Positions 1-8,507 of a DNA stretch of 64,000 nucleotides are shown here, piece by piece. How positions within the stretch are numbered: position 1 is the stretch's first letter; each line of letters begins with the position of its first letter. The notes beneath the pieces are model-generated. The model was given only the letters and a program-made list of their open reading frames with translations, was not told the origin of the DNA and ran no database searches. This DNA is from JAOTVV01 sp041602035 (lineage in GTDB: Bacteria > Gemmatimonadota > Gemmatimonadetes > Gemmatimonadales > GWC2-71-9): assembly GCA_041602035.1 (NCBI GenBank), contig JBFIHA010000006.1, positions 62,001-126,000 on the forward strand, in the 5' to 3' direction. Both the position numbers and the translations under genes were made by a program.

Positions 1-1905
1 GTGCTCCACCGGATTGTCCACACCCGGTGTGAGCGGGAAGTTGGCCGGACAGTCGTCGAGGATGCCCTGTTCGGGATAGCACCGCCCGTCGTACGCCCAG
101 TTCCCGGTGTAATCCTTGAACGTCGTCCCCGAGTAGTCGAACTGCGCAATGAGTGTCAATTGCGCGCGGGTGCGGCCGCGGTAGATGCGGTACCCCTCGA
201 CGTCGTTGTCGCGGTAGTTGGCGTCGAACAACGCCCCCGGCACGGACGCGAGATCGAAGAACGGATCGCCGACCGTTTCGGTGAGCGAGGGCTGCCACAC
301 CACGGTCACCTGCTTGTTGCCAGGCACCAGATAGAAGTCCGGCGGCTCCGGCGCGAACGGCAGCAGGAACTGCGCGTCGAACAGGGTCTGCGCCACGAGC
401 GACTTGTCGAGCAGCGAGAACCTGTGCGACACCACCTCTTCCTGCTCGATCGAGCCGTTGGCCGGCGTGCCCGCGCTTCCGTCGGTGGCGGAGATCCACC
501 CCGCGGCGCGCTCGATGTCACGCAGCAGCGCCGGGTTCGTGACCAGCTCCGTTCCCGTGGGCGGAATGCCGGGCTGGAGGCCCGGGTTCTGCTTGAAGTA
601 CGGCGCCACCACCGCCCCGATCGGCGCGGCGTGCACGTAGGCCACCACGATGCTGGCCGACTGTCCCGGATCCAGCGAGAACGGTCCTGAGGACTGGTAG
701 AACCGCGTGTCGTCCGGCTGTTGCCGGAGCGCACACAGCTTCCGCTGAATGGGCGGGTTCACGTCGCACACCGGGTCGCCCTGACCGGGATCGATCCGTC
801 CCGACAGGTAGCGCCACAGCTGGCTCACACCCACCGGGTCGGGGAACTGCGCACTGTTGGTAGTATTGGAAAACAACGAGAGCCCGAGGTCCAGGGGGCT
901 CTTCAAGTACTTCACGCCGACGAAGCCGGGAAAGGCGCCAAACGGCGGCGAAAAGATGTCGGGTGGGAAGAGCCACGTCGGCTCGTCGAACGCCGTGTTG
1001 TACGCGAGGCCCATGTCGAAGGGCAGAATCGCGGTCGAGGCGTTCACCCTGAAGTTGTTCCCCACGTCGGGATCCATCGCAAACGCGGCGAACACGCTGT
1101 CGATCCGATAGCCACCGGCGGGAATGTCCACCCCCAGCCGGCTCTCGGTCTCGGCCACCCACGAGGCCCCAAGACCCGCGATCTCGGACTGGATCCCCGG
1201 ATCGAGGGCGGAATACGCCGCCGGATCGGACGCGGAGATGTTATAGAAGGTGAAGATCCAGTAGATGATATCCTCGTTCCCCGCCGGGTAGTTCCACGCC
1301 AGGCCGCGCTGCTCCACGAGGATCCCCATGGGGTGCTGGCGGCCGGAGAGGAGCCCCGGACCGTCCCAATACCGGACCCAGGTGTCTTCCTGCGAGATCG
1401 ACGGTCGGCCAATCAGCGCCGGGTTGTAGATGCTCGCGTCTCTGATCACCGCCCCGTTGGGCCAGTTGGCCGCGTCGGCCGGGTTGAGCGAGCTGTAGAT
1501 CAGCGTCACCTGCTGACCCTGGGGTTGCGTGCCGCGCGCGTCGAAGAAGTACGCGCCCACGGTATCGCCGGCCCAGATGCCCGCGCTCTGCGAGATGATG
1601 CCGGCGATCTGGAGGCCCGAGTTGAAGATGTACTGGTCGGGTGACCCCGCCGGCCAGTTGCCGCCGCCACCCGTCGGTGACCCGAAGGTGTCGGTGCAGA
1701 TGTTCCCCTGGTTGTCCATGCCGCACTCGACGCGGTTCACGCGCATCACCCAGGTCGACGCCGCGCGCATCAGATCGAACCCGGCGCGGCGATTCTTCTT
1801 GCCGCCGACCGGTTCCGCGAGCGCCGCCGGGACGACCGCCAGGGCGAGCACCGCGCCGATGAGGCCGGCACCAGCCAGACGATTGAACACGGTGTGTCGC
1901 TTCAT
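1..1905 (-). CDS. Large exported protein with a fibronectin-like C-terminal region, cut by the window edge
   Basis: The frame is open for 635 codons from the ATG at 1905 down to base 1 with no stop, so the C-terminus lies outside the window. A GAGGA Shine-Dalgarno precedes the start. The N-terminus (MKRHTVFNRLAGAG, then a hydrophobic stretch ending near ALAEP) is a signal peptide. The body is rich in aromatic and Asn/Asp residues, as in outer-membrane-associated or secreted proteins. Near residues 540-610 a stretch with VTVVWQPS and VEGYRIYRG resembles a fibronectin type III sandwich. It lies 80 bp downstream of the TonB receptor on the same strand, so it is probably co-transcribed and may act with it at the cell surface. 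I recognise no family beyond the Fn3-like part, and the function is unknown. Confidence 0.85.
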   Translation of the reverse strand, partial: MKRHTVFNRLAGAGLIGAVLALAVVPAALAEPVGGKKNRRAGFDLMRAASTWVMRVNRVECGMDNQGNICTDTFGSPTGGGGNWPAGSPDQYIFNSGLQIAGIISQSAGIWAGDTVGAYFFDARGTQPQGQQVTLIYSSLNPADAANWPNGAVIRDASIYNPALIGRPSISQEDTWVRYWDGPGLLSGRQHPMGILVEQRGLAWNYPAGNEDIIYWIFTFYNISASDPAAYSALDPGIQSEIAGLGASWVAETESRLGVDIPAGGYRIDSVFAAFAMDPDVGNNFRVNASTAILPFDMGLAYNTAFDEPTWLFPPDIFSPPFGAFPGFVGVKYLKSPLDLGLSLFSNTTNSAQFPDPVGVSQLWRYLSGRIDPGQGDPVCDVNPPIQRKLCALRQQPDDTRFYQSSGPFSLDPGQSASIVVAYVHAAPIGAVVAPYFKQNPGLQPGIPPTGTELVTNPALLRDIERAAGWISATDGSAGTPANGSIEQEEVVSHRFSLLDKSLVAQTLFDAQFLLPFAPEPPDFYLVPGNKQVTVVWQPSLTETVGDPFFDLASVPGALFDANYRDNDVEGYRIYRGRTRAQLTLIAQFDYSGTTFKDYTGNWAYDGRCYPEQGILDDCPANFPLTPGVDNPVEH

Positions 1906-1985
1906 CAGTATCCTCACTTCGACGAATCCTGCCGGGCGGGGCACCCCACGATGGGGCGCCGCCACCCGGCCTCAGGAATCCCGAT

Positions 1986-4900
1986 CTAGAAGGTCAGCTG
2001 CAACCCGAGCCGCACCAGCCGGCCGGTGCCAAAGAAGCTCTCGGGCGAGTTGTTCAGCATGTAGTACTCCGTGACCGCTGCCGTCTGCTCGTCGACGTCA
2101 TACAGCCCGTCGCCGTTGCCGAACCGCTGCTCGGTCCGCTGCAGCATCACGCAGGCCACCGTGCCACCACCTCCGGCCCAGCCGGGACAGGTGGCCGCAA
2201 CGCTCCGCAAGTCGATCGCGCCGATCGACGACACGGTGCCATCCGCATCCATCTTCGAGATCACGGTCCACGCGCCGGACGACCTGGCATCCTGCTCCAT
2301 CGTCAACAGCTGCGGCTTGAGGAAGATGTTCTCGAAGTACAGCTCGTTCACCACGTCGCCGGTCTCGGCAAACAAATTGGACCTGTTGGTGAAGTTGAAG
2401 ACGTTGCGGACGTCCGCGTACAGCGTCCAGTCCGTGGGACCAAGGCGGAAGCCCTTGGTGACCCGAAGGTCGAACAACTTCTCCCACGGAGTCTCCGACG
2501 ACTGGAGCGGCTCGGCCAGTCCGGCACCGAGACCGAACCCAGCACTCGCACGCTGGCCGAAGCCCACGTTGGTGAGCCGCGTGTACGGCAGCCCGCTCCG
2601 GAACTGGAACGTGCCGAACACGCCGACGTCACGCAGGATCGTGCCGATCGTCGTTCCCTGCTCGAAGTCGGCCGGGAGCGACAGTGAGAACGAGCCTTGC
2701 AGCGTGTGCGTCCGGTCATCCCGGGTCCTGAGCGTGAACTGCGGTGCCTCGGGGCGCTCATCCAGCACGCCAAATGGCTGCCGCGACAGGCCGTTGAGGT
2801 AGTCTGTCGGATCGGAGCCTGTGCTCTTGGCCGTCTGGTACGTGTACGACACCTGCCCCGAAAAGATATTGCCGAACCGCCGGAGCAGCTGCATGTCGAT
2901 GCCCCGCACGTTCCCGAAGTCCGCATTCGTCAGGATGTTCACGTTGCTGACGCGGTCGGAGAACGTGTCGAAGAAGGGCAGCACACGGTACGTAATGTCC
3001 GACGTCTTGTCCTTGTTGTAAGCCGAGATGTCGAACACCATATCCGGGCTAAAGGCGTGACGGATCCCGAATTCGAATAGGATCGTCTTACCGAAATCGG
3101 CGTCACCGCCGAATTGATCGTTGGTGTTGGTGTTGGCCAGATCGTTGTTGGTCCCGTTGTACATGTTGAACAGATCCGGCACCTGCGTCTGGTGCGCGTA
3201 CGAGAGGCGGAACCCGGTCCGGTCCGTCACCGGGAACGACACCCGCACCCGCGGAGCAAAGGCGGTGTGCTTCTCGCCCTTCACCCACACATACTCGAAG
3301 ATGTCGCAGTTCTCGCGCACATCCTGGCAGGTCATTTGTTCGACCGTCTCAGCCTGATCGAACGCCGGGTTGGTGAAGATGCGGCCCGGCACGAGGGGGA
3401 AGATCGTGCGTGTGTCGAACTGGTCGTACCGCACGCCCACCTCGATCACCACGTCGCCGAGATCCAAACGATCCTGGGCGAACGCGGCCCATTTGTAGGG
3501 CTCGCCCGTATAGAAGTTGCCGAAGCTCTTCCGGACCTGGGCGGTTCCATCCATGCGCCCCAGCCGCGACATGGTGCCTTCCGCACCGAACTTGAATCGG
3601 TTGTAGCGGTCGAACTGCCAGTCGACGTTCGCGCGGCCCACGTAGCGACGCTCGTAGCGATAGCCGGAGGTGGCGTCGATACCGAAGTTGCTGAAGCCGC
3701 CCGTCACGCCATAGGCATTCATGCGCGGCACGGTACGCGTTTCAATCTCGTTCCGGCCGAGGTAGCCCCGCAGGGTGCCTCGGTCATACCGGACATTCTC
3801 GATCAGCGCGTCCCAGTCCTCGTCCGTCCTGAGCTGGGTGAGAATGAAGCCGTTGGTGGCCGGGTCACGCGTCAGGTGCGTGGCCGGGTCGCCGGGGGCG
3901 AAGGAATCCCAATCGCTGTGGAACCCGAGTGGGCTCACCACGATGCCCAGCATGGGATCGCGCAGGTCGATGTCATCGACGCGAGCAATCTGGCCGTCGA
4001 TCGACCGGTCGGTCTGATACGACAGGTTCAGGTCGAACGCCAACTCGTTGTCAGCACCGCGGAACACTTGCTGCACCCAGTTGAGCACGAACACGTTGGA
4101 CGTCGTGCGGTCGCCGCTGGCGCCCTCGAAGTTCATCGTGGCCGCACCCATGCCTTGATTGATGTTGGTCAGGGCCGAGAGCGATACCCGCGATCCGCTC
4201 CCGTACGTGTACTGGAGCTTCCCGTTGGCGCGCAGGTCGGTCCGCCAGCCGTAGGGCCGGAGCCGTCCCTGACAGCTCAAGCCGTAGTTGTCTTCCATCG
4301 AGTTGGGCGCGACGGAGCCGTCACCGTTCAAGTCGGTCGGCTCGCACGAGCCACTCCACTGCGCGATCCGCGGGATCAGCGTCTGGGTGGAATCGGTCGA
4401 GCTTCCGGTGGCGAGCCCGGTCACGACCGTGTCGAGACCGGCGAAGGTGTAGACCGGAATCTCATTGGTCCCCTTGCCGAACGCCGCGCCGCGGTTGCCC
4501 GTGAGGGTCCCACCGACCGAGAACGTGAGGTTCCCGAACACCGGGCCGCTCACCGCTCCCTCGAACCGATTGTGTCCAGTCGTGAGGCTCTTGCCCATCA
4601 TCTCGTCGGTCTCGTACGAGAACGTGCCCACGAACCGCGGGCCGCCCGAGCGGGTCACGAGCGAGATCACGCCGGCCTGCGCATCGCCGAACGCCGCGTC
4701 CATGGCACCGGTCGTGACCGACACCTCCTGGAGGGTGTTCGTGGCGACGTTCAGGATCGTCGATCCGGTATCCATCCGCCGCACCGGCGCGCCGTCGATG
4801 AAGATCACCGCCTCATTGGCACGGCTGCCCCGGATCGAGATCGACCCACCGCGGGCCGTCACCACCCCCGGCTGGAGCTGCACCAGGTTCAGGGCGTCGT

Positions 4901-5360
4901 TCACCGGCAGGTTGTCGACGTCTTCACCGGTGACAATCGACTTCGAGGCCACCTGGTCCCGCGGCACGATCGGTGCCGTGGCCGCGGTGATCGTGATCGC
5001 CTCGAGCGCCACGGCTCCGGACAGGCGGAAGTCGACCGTCAGGGTCTGGTCCGCCAGCACCCGGACGCCGTCGATCTGCGCCGCCTGATACCCGATGAAT
5101 TGTGCCCGCATCGAGTAGGATCCGGCGGGCACGTTGTTGATGAAGTAGAAGCCGTCTTCGTTGGTGAGCGCGGCAAACGAGGTTCCGAGCACGAACACCT
5201 GCGAGTTCGCGATCGGCTGCCCCGTCGGATCCAGCACGGTCCCCTGGATCTTCCCGGTGGTCCCCTGCGCCCAGAGCCCCGAGGCTCCAAACGAAAGGAC
5301 ACCAAAGACCAGGAGAACGCGCGCCGCGCGAGCAAGCACGCTACGACCGTTCTCTGTCAT
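1986..5360 (-). CDS. TonB-dependent receptor with carboxypeptidase-regulatory-like domain
   Basis: This is an outer-membrane receptor of 1124 residues. A signal peptide (to about residue 32, ending SGLWAQG) is followed by a CarboxypepD_reg beta-sandwich at about 34-115 (GTVLDPTGQPIANSQVFVLG). Next come a plug domain at about 135-240 (LPVNDALNLVQLQPGVV, ISIRGSRANEAVIFIDG) and a long beta-barrel ending in the aromatic terminus LGLQLTF. Length and order match Oar/SusC-like receptors, which take up large substrates such as oligosaccharides, peptides or siderophores with TonB energy. No substrate can be read from the sequence. I chose the ATG at 5360 because GGAGGA lies 7 bases upstream and the signal peptide starts there; an upstream in-frame start at 5408 would add 16 poorly fitting residues. 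A promoter with a leader of about 190 nt precedes it. Confidence 0.95.
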   Translation of the reverse strand: MTENGRSVLARAARVLLVFGVLSFGASGLWAQGTTGKIQGTVLDPTGQPIANSQVFVLGTSFAALTNEDGFYFINNVPAGSYSMRAQFIGYQAAQIDGVRVLADQTLTVDFRLSGAVALEAITITAATAPIVPRDQVASKSIVTGEDVDNLPVNDALNLVQLQPGVVTARGGSISIRGSRANEAVIFIDGAPVRRMDTGSTILNVATNTLQEVSVTTGAMDAAFGDAQAGVISLVTRSGGPRFVGTFSYETDEMMGKSLTTGHNRFEGAVSGPVFGNLTFSVGGTLTGNRGAAFGKGTNEIPVYTFAGLDTVVTGLATGSSTDSTQTLIPRIAQWSGSCEPTDLNGDGSVAPNSMEDNYGLSCQGRLRPYGWRTDLRANGKLQYTYGSGSRVSLSALTNINQGMGAATMNFEGASGDRTTSNVFVLNWVQQVFRGADNELAFDLNLSYQTDRSIDGQIARVDDIDLRDPMLGIVVSPLGFHSDWDSFAPGDPATHLTRDPATNGFILTQLRTDEDWDALIENVRYDRGTLRGYLGRNEIETRTVPRMNAYGVTGGFSNFGIDATSGYRYERRYVGRANVDWQFDRYNRFKFGAEGTMSRLGRMDGTAQVRKSFGNFYTGEPYKWAAFAQDRLDLGDVVIEVGVRYDQFDTRTIFPLVPGRIFTNPAFDQAETVEQMTCQDVRENCDIFEYVWVKGEKHTAFAPRVRVSFPVTDRTGFRLSYAHQTQVPDLFNMYNGTNNDLANTNTNDQFGGDADFGKTILFEFGIRHAFSPDMVFDISAYNKDKTSDITYRVLPFFDTFSDRVSNVNILTNADFGNVRGIDMQLLRRFGNIFSGQVSYTYQTAKSTGSDPTDYLNGLSRQPFGVLDERPEAPQFTLRTRDDRTHTLQGSFSLSLPADFEQGTTIGTILRDVGVFGTFQFRSGLPYTRLTNVGFGQRASAGFGLGAGLAEPLQSSETPWEKLFDLRVTKGFRLGPTDWTLYADVRNVFNFTNRSNLFAETGDVVNELYFENIFLKPQLLTMEQDARSSGAWTVISKMDADGTVSSIGAIDLRSVAATCPGWAGGGGTVACVMLQRTEQRFGNGDGLYDVDEQTAAVTEYYMLNNSPESFFGTGRLVRLGLQLTF

Positions 5361-5554
5361 GGACTCGTCCTCCAAATGACGAAAAAACCAGAGATCCTCC
5401 GAGAACACTTTGGTGACACGACACCGTCACACCACTCGCCCGAGCCGTTCGCGTCGGCCGGTGTGAAGGGAAGAGGGAGTTGTCGGCGAAGTGTCTGGGA
5501 ACTGCAGCTGACAGATACGTTTCCGTGGCACCACCTCCGTCATGAGCTAGGGGC

Positions 5555-5582
5555 AATGTATCGGTATGCTTAGCCGTGTCAA
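5555..5582 (-). promoter_or_regulatory. Predicted sigma-70-type promoter of the TonB receptor gene
   Basis: On the minus strand, TTGACA (5582-5577) is separated by 16 bases from TACATT (5560-5555). The -35 is perfect and the -10 matches 4 of 6. Transcription would begin near 5548 and give a leader of about 190 nt before the ATG at 5360. The remainder of the 385-base gap (5361-5745) has no convincing gene; its AT-richer part, near 5640-5680, includes a TATTAT on the minus strand. Confidence 0.5.
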
Positions 5583-5659
5583 GATTCACACTATGGAACG
5601 TTCCGAGGGGGGTCCCGGCGTCCTCTAAATGGGACAGCTCCCCTTGCAGATTGTGAATC
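5583..5659. repeat. Inverted pair GATTCACA / TGTGAATC upstream of the TonB receptor promoter
   Basis: GATTCACA at 5583-5590 and its exact complement TGTGAATC at 5652-5659 are 61 bases apart. The first copy touches the predicted -35 box. They could be two operator half-sites or the arms of a DNA loop, but an 8-base repeat can arise by chance. Confidence 0.35.
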
Positions 5660-5745
5660 CTTTACCATAATAGGGCGCGAGTAGAGCGCGCTGGCGTCTT
5701 GCTCCTCGGAGCGACGGTCCGCACGTGCCGGTCATCCGACCGCGC

Positions 5746-6918
5746 TCACCCAGTCATCAATACCTGCTGGGGCTCCCGCGGCGTCACTTCGGGGCCGGTT
5801 GCGCCCAGGACTACGTTGATTTCACTCCGCACGCCAAACCGGCCGGGGAGATACACGCCGGGCTCCACCGAGAACCCGACGCCCGGGAGGATCTCACGGA
5901 CGTCGTGCGTCTCGAAGTCGTCGAGGTGCGGCCCGGACCCGTGCAGCTCGAGATCGATCGAATGCCCGGTGCGGTGCCCGAAGTAGGCGCCGTACCCGCG
6001 GGACGTGAGCAACTCACGCGCGGCGGTGTCGAGCATCGCACCGGTCACGCGCTCGCCACCGGCGACCGCGCGCCGCAACCGCTCGACGGCCACCTCCCTG
6101 GCCGCCACGACCGCGTCGAACACCTGCCGCACGTCGTCCGGCGGTGACGCACCCGCAAACCCCATCCACGTCTGATCCGCCCACACCGTGTCGGGGCTGC
6201 GCCGCGCCCAGAGGTCGAGCAGCACGACGTCGCCGGCGGCCAGCATGCGGCTCGAGCCCGCCTCAGGACTGTAGTGCGGGTCGGCGGCATTGGGGCCGAA
6301 CGCCACGATCGGTGGATCGTCGAACGTCAGTCCCTGCTCCCGGATCCGCGCAATCACATGCTGCTGAACTTCGTGCTCGTCGGTCCGGCCTGGCTCCCGC
6401 ACCACGCGCGCGACCGTGGTTCGCGCGATGGTCGCGATCGCTTCCGCGGTGGCGCGATGGTCGTCCAGCTCGGTGGCCGACCACCGGGCCGTGAATTCGG
6501 TTACGAGCGGCGCCGATGTTACCAGGATGGCCCCCAATCGGGTGAGCAGCTCCACCACCCCGCTCGGCACCAGATCGAGATACGGCACCGCGTTCTCGGC
6601 AAACGTCTCCATCGCAATCCGGCGACCCCGCACGAGGACGGTCACCGCCTGATGCAGCTCTTGCCACGTGGTGTAGACCGTCACCTCCCCGGGGAAATCG
6701 CCCACGCCGGGCCGATCGATCCCATGCACGATGAGCCGGGGCGGACCCACGGCGGCGAGCCAGAGGAACAGCCGTCGCGTGAGCATCCCCGTCGGCCCCA
6801 GCATGCGGCGCGCGACGGGGTTCATGCCGTGGAAGTCGTAGATCAGCCACCCGTCGAGGTTGCGCTGCCTGAGCGCTGCCCCCATCGCGTCGAGATCGAG
6901 GTGGTCGAGCGCCGTCAT
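5746..6918 (-). CDS. M24 family metallopeptidase (Xaa-Pro aminopeptidase-like)
   Basis: This 390-residue protein has the creatinase N-terminal domain followed by the pita-bread fold. The five metal ligands of family M24 can be placed. Two Asp lie in the VLLDLWA and VWADQT region, a His in GHRTGHSID, and two Glu in FSVEPGVY and VRSEIN. Family members remove N-terminal residues next to proline or act as related hydrolases, with two metal ions, usually in the cytoplasm; no signal peptide is seen here. The ATG at 6918 overlaps the stop of the upstream V4R-like gene as ATGA, which indicates translational coupling. A longer frame to 6981 would add 21 residues inside that gene and is less likely. 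Confidence 0.9.
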   Translation of the reverse strand: MTALDHLDLDAMGAALRQRNLDGWLIYDFHGMNPVARRMLGPTGMLTRRLFLWLAAVGPPRLIVHGIDRPGVGDFPGEVTVYTTWQELHQAVTVLVRGRRIAMETFAENAVPYLDLVPSGVVELLTRLGAILVTSAPLVTEFTARWSATELDDHRATAEAIATIARTTVARVVREPGRTDEHEVQQHVIARIREQGLTFDDPPIVAFGPNAADPHYSPEAGSSRMLAAGDVVLLDLWARRSPDTVWADQTWMGFAGASPPDDVRQVFDAVVAAREVAVERLRRAVAGGERVTGAMLDTAARELLTSRGYGAYFGHRTGHSIDLELHGSGPHLDDFETHDVREILPGVGFSVEPGVYLPGRFGVRSEINVVLGATGPEVTPREPQQVLMTG

Positions 6919-7553
6919 GAGGTACTCTCGCCCGGAGCCGCGGTCTCCCAGCGACACGTCTCGTCGCCCCGAGACACGCACGCCACGTGGACCACCGCTC
7001 CATCAAAGTCCAAGAACGCGCGGAGCACGGCGGCCACGGCAGAGCCGTAGAAGCTGCACGCGGCGCCATCGGGCGTCACGTCCATGGAGAGCGCTCGACC
7101 CACCGCCGCCGACACCCGCTGCCCATCATAGTGCAACTCCAAGCCGAAAATCTCGCGAACCACGCTGCGCGCCAGTCGGCGCCCCACCAGCCGCCGGGCG
7201 GCCCCCGGAACGCTCCACCACAGCCCTCGGGCCGCAGTGCCCACGCGGCGCGACGCGCGGGTGCCCGCCCGGCGGCCGGCGTCCGCAAACAGCAGGGACG
7301 CGTCGCGCCGGCGCGCGGCCAACCGCAACAGCGCAATGACCTCATCGCGCGCTACGCGCTGCTCCCGCTCGGCGAGATCCGCATACCGGGCAATCTGCTT
7401 TTCGATCGTGTGGCTCATGCCGAGCCGCTTCGTGGCCAGCTCGACGTGGTACTCGTCGAGGCCGTCCGGCTCCGGCACGTCTTGCCCTCGCATCGCCTCG
7501 AGCACGGCGAGGGGCACGAGCGCATCCACGGTGGGCTGAGTCGTATCGGTCAA
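6915..7553 (-). CDS. V4R (4-vinyl reductase)-like domain protein
   Basis: This is about 212 residues if the TTG at 7553 is the start; a GTG at 7529 is equally possible and neither has a good Shine-Dalgarno. The frame stays open upstream to 7880, but that part overlaps the sigma factor gene. The C-terminal part resembles V4R domains: a long helix, then ACSFYGSAVAAVLRAFL, and a final RGDETCRWE that matches the usual KGDxxCxFE ending. V4R domains bind small ligands such as hydrocarbons or tetrapyrroles and occur in regulators and enzymes. The N-terminal half is helical and unassigned. The stop is coupled by ATGA to the M24 peptidase. The assignment rests on short motifs. Confidence 0.6.
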   Translation of the reverse strand: MTDTTQPTVDALVPLAVLEAMRGQDVPEPDGLDEYHVELATKRLGMSHTIEKQIARYADLAEREQRVARDEVIALLRLAARRRDASLLFADAGRRAGTRASRRVGTAARGLWWSVPGAARRLVGRRLARSVVREIFGLELHYDGQRVSAAVGRALSMDVTPDGAACSFYGSAVAAVLRAFLDFDGAVVHVACVSRGDETCRWETAAPGESTS

Positions 7554-7680
7554 AGCAGGTCGCGCGAAAAGACGGCGCAAGTTAGCGGAACGCCTGCGCG
7601 CGATCCAGCGGGGGGACGCCGTTGCGGGATCCAGCGGGAGGGGCGATTCTACACGCCACGTACGCATCCCGCGAGGCTCC

Positions 7681-8244
7681 GTGCCGGAATCCGATACGAG
7701 GCGACAAACGTTCGAAGCCGAGGCACTTCCCCACCTCGATACCGTGTATCGAGTGGCGCTGCGCTTGGCCGGGGACGAGTCGCGCGCCGAGGATCTCGTG
7801 CAGGAGACGATGCTCAGGGCGTTCAAGTCCTGGCACCAGTACACCCGGGGAACCAATGCCCGCGCCTGGCTGCTCACCATATTGCGTCACACGTTCATCA
7901 ACCAGTACCGGAAAGCGAAACGTGCGGCGCCCGAGGTCGACGTCCACCGAATCGAGCCGTACACCGTGTTCCACGAGGTGCAGGAGACCGATCCGGAGGG
8001 CGCGTTCTTCGACCGCATCGTGGATGACCAGGTCTTGCGTGCCATCGACACGCTGCCGCACGAGTTCCGCGAGACCCTCATCCTGAGTGACGTGGAGGGA
8101 TTGGCGTATGCCGAGATCGCGGAGGTCACCGAGGTGCCCGTGGGCACGGTGAAGTCGCGTCTGTTTCGGGCGCGGCAGGCTCTCCAGCGCCTGCTCTACG
8201 ACTACGCGGTCGAGATGGGGTACATCCAGCGACGGGAACCATGA
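7681..8244 (+). CDS. ECF-family RNA polymerase sigma factor
   Basis: This 187-residue sigma-70-family protein has only regions 2 and 4. Region 2 includes AEDLVQETMLRAFKSW and the -10-binding helix RAWLLTILRHTFINQYRK. Region 4 has LPHEFRETLILSDVEGL and the helix-turn-helix VPVGTVKSRLFRARQAL. This layout belongs to RpoE/SigR-like extracytoplasmic-function factors that redirect RNA polymerase to a stress regulon. The start is a GTG with GAGG 5 bases upstream. The stop overlaps the anti-sigma gene as ATGA, the usual arrangement for a sigma/anti-sigma pair made in fixed ratio. The redox-type anti-sigma partner suggests a thiol-oxidative signal. Confidence 0.93.
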   Translation: MPESDTRRQTFEAEALPHLDTVYRVALRLAGDESRAEDLVQETMLRAFKSWHQYTRGTNARAWLLTILRHTFINQYRKAKRAAPEVDVHRIEPYTVFHEVQETDPEGAFFDRIVDDQVLRAIDTLPHEFRETLILSDVEGLAYAEIAEVTEVPVGTVKSRLFRARQALQRLLYDYAVEMGYIQRREP

Positions 8245-8507
8245 CGGACGAGCCGAGAGACATCGATTGCATGGAGGTGCTGGACCGCCTCTATGAGTAC
8301 CTCGACGGGGAACTCACCCCCGTGCGGGCCGCCGAGGTGCAGCGGCACCTCGACGTCTGCGCACCGTGTTTCCGCCTTTCCGGATTCGAGAGCGCGTACG
8401 TGCGGTTTCTCGAAGCCCGCACCCGCGCCCAGCGGGCACCGCCAGCCTTGCGCAAGCGGATTCTCGAGCAGATGCTGATGGAGGGATCGAGCCCCGAATT
8501 ACTGTGA
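8241..8507 (+). CDS. Zinc-binding anti-sigma factor (RsrA/ZAS type)
   Basis: This 88-residue protein carries the zinc anti-sigma signature H36-x3-C40-x2-C43 plus Cys10, the four positions that bind zinc and sense oxidation in RsrA. It has no membrane segment, so it should act in the cytoplasm by holding the upstream sigma factor until thiol oxidation releases zinc. It overlaps the sigma gene by ATGA and the following membrane protein gene by GTGA. The function is inferred from the motif and the pairing, and the signal is not proven. Confidence 0.9.
   Translation: MTDEPRDIDCMEVLDRLYEYLDGELTPVRAAEVQRHLDVCAPCFRLSGFESAYVRFLEARTRAQRAPPALRKRILEQMLMEGSSPELL

Noticed and set aside
3114..5573. An 819-codon open frame on the + strand opposite the TonB receptor gene
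   Set aside because: It mirrors the receptor gene. Its translation is Arg/His/Val/Gly/Pro-rich with no family features, the usual antisense shadow in GC-rich DNA, and the minus-strand frame is a clear receptor.
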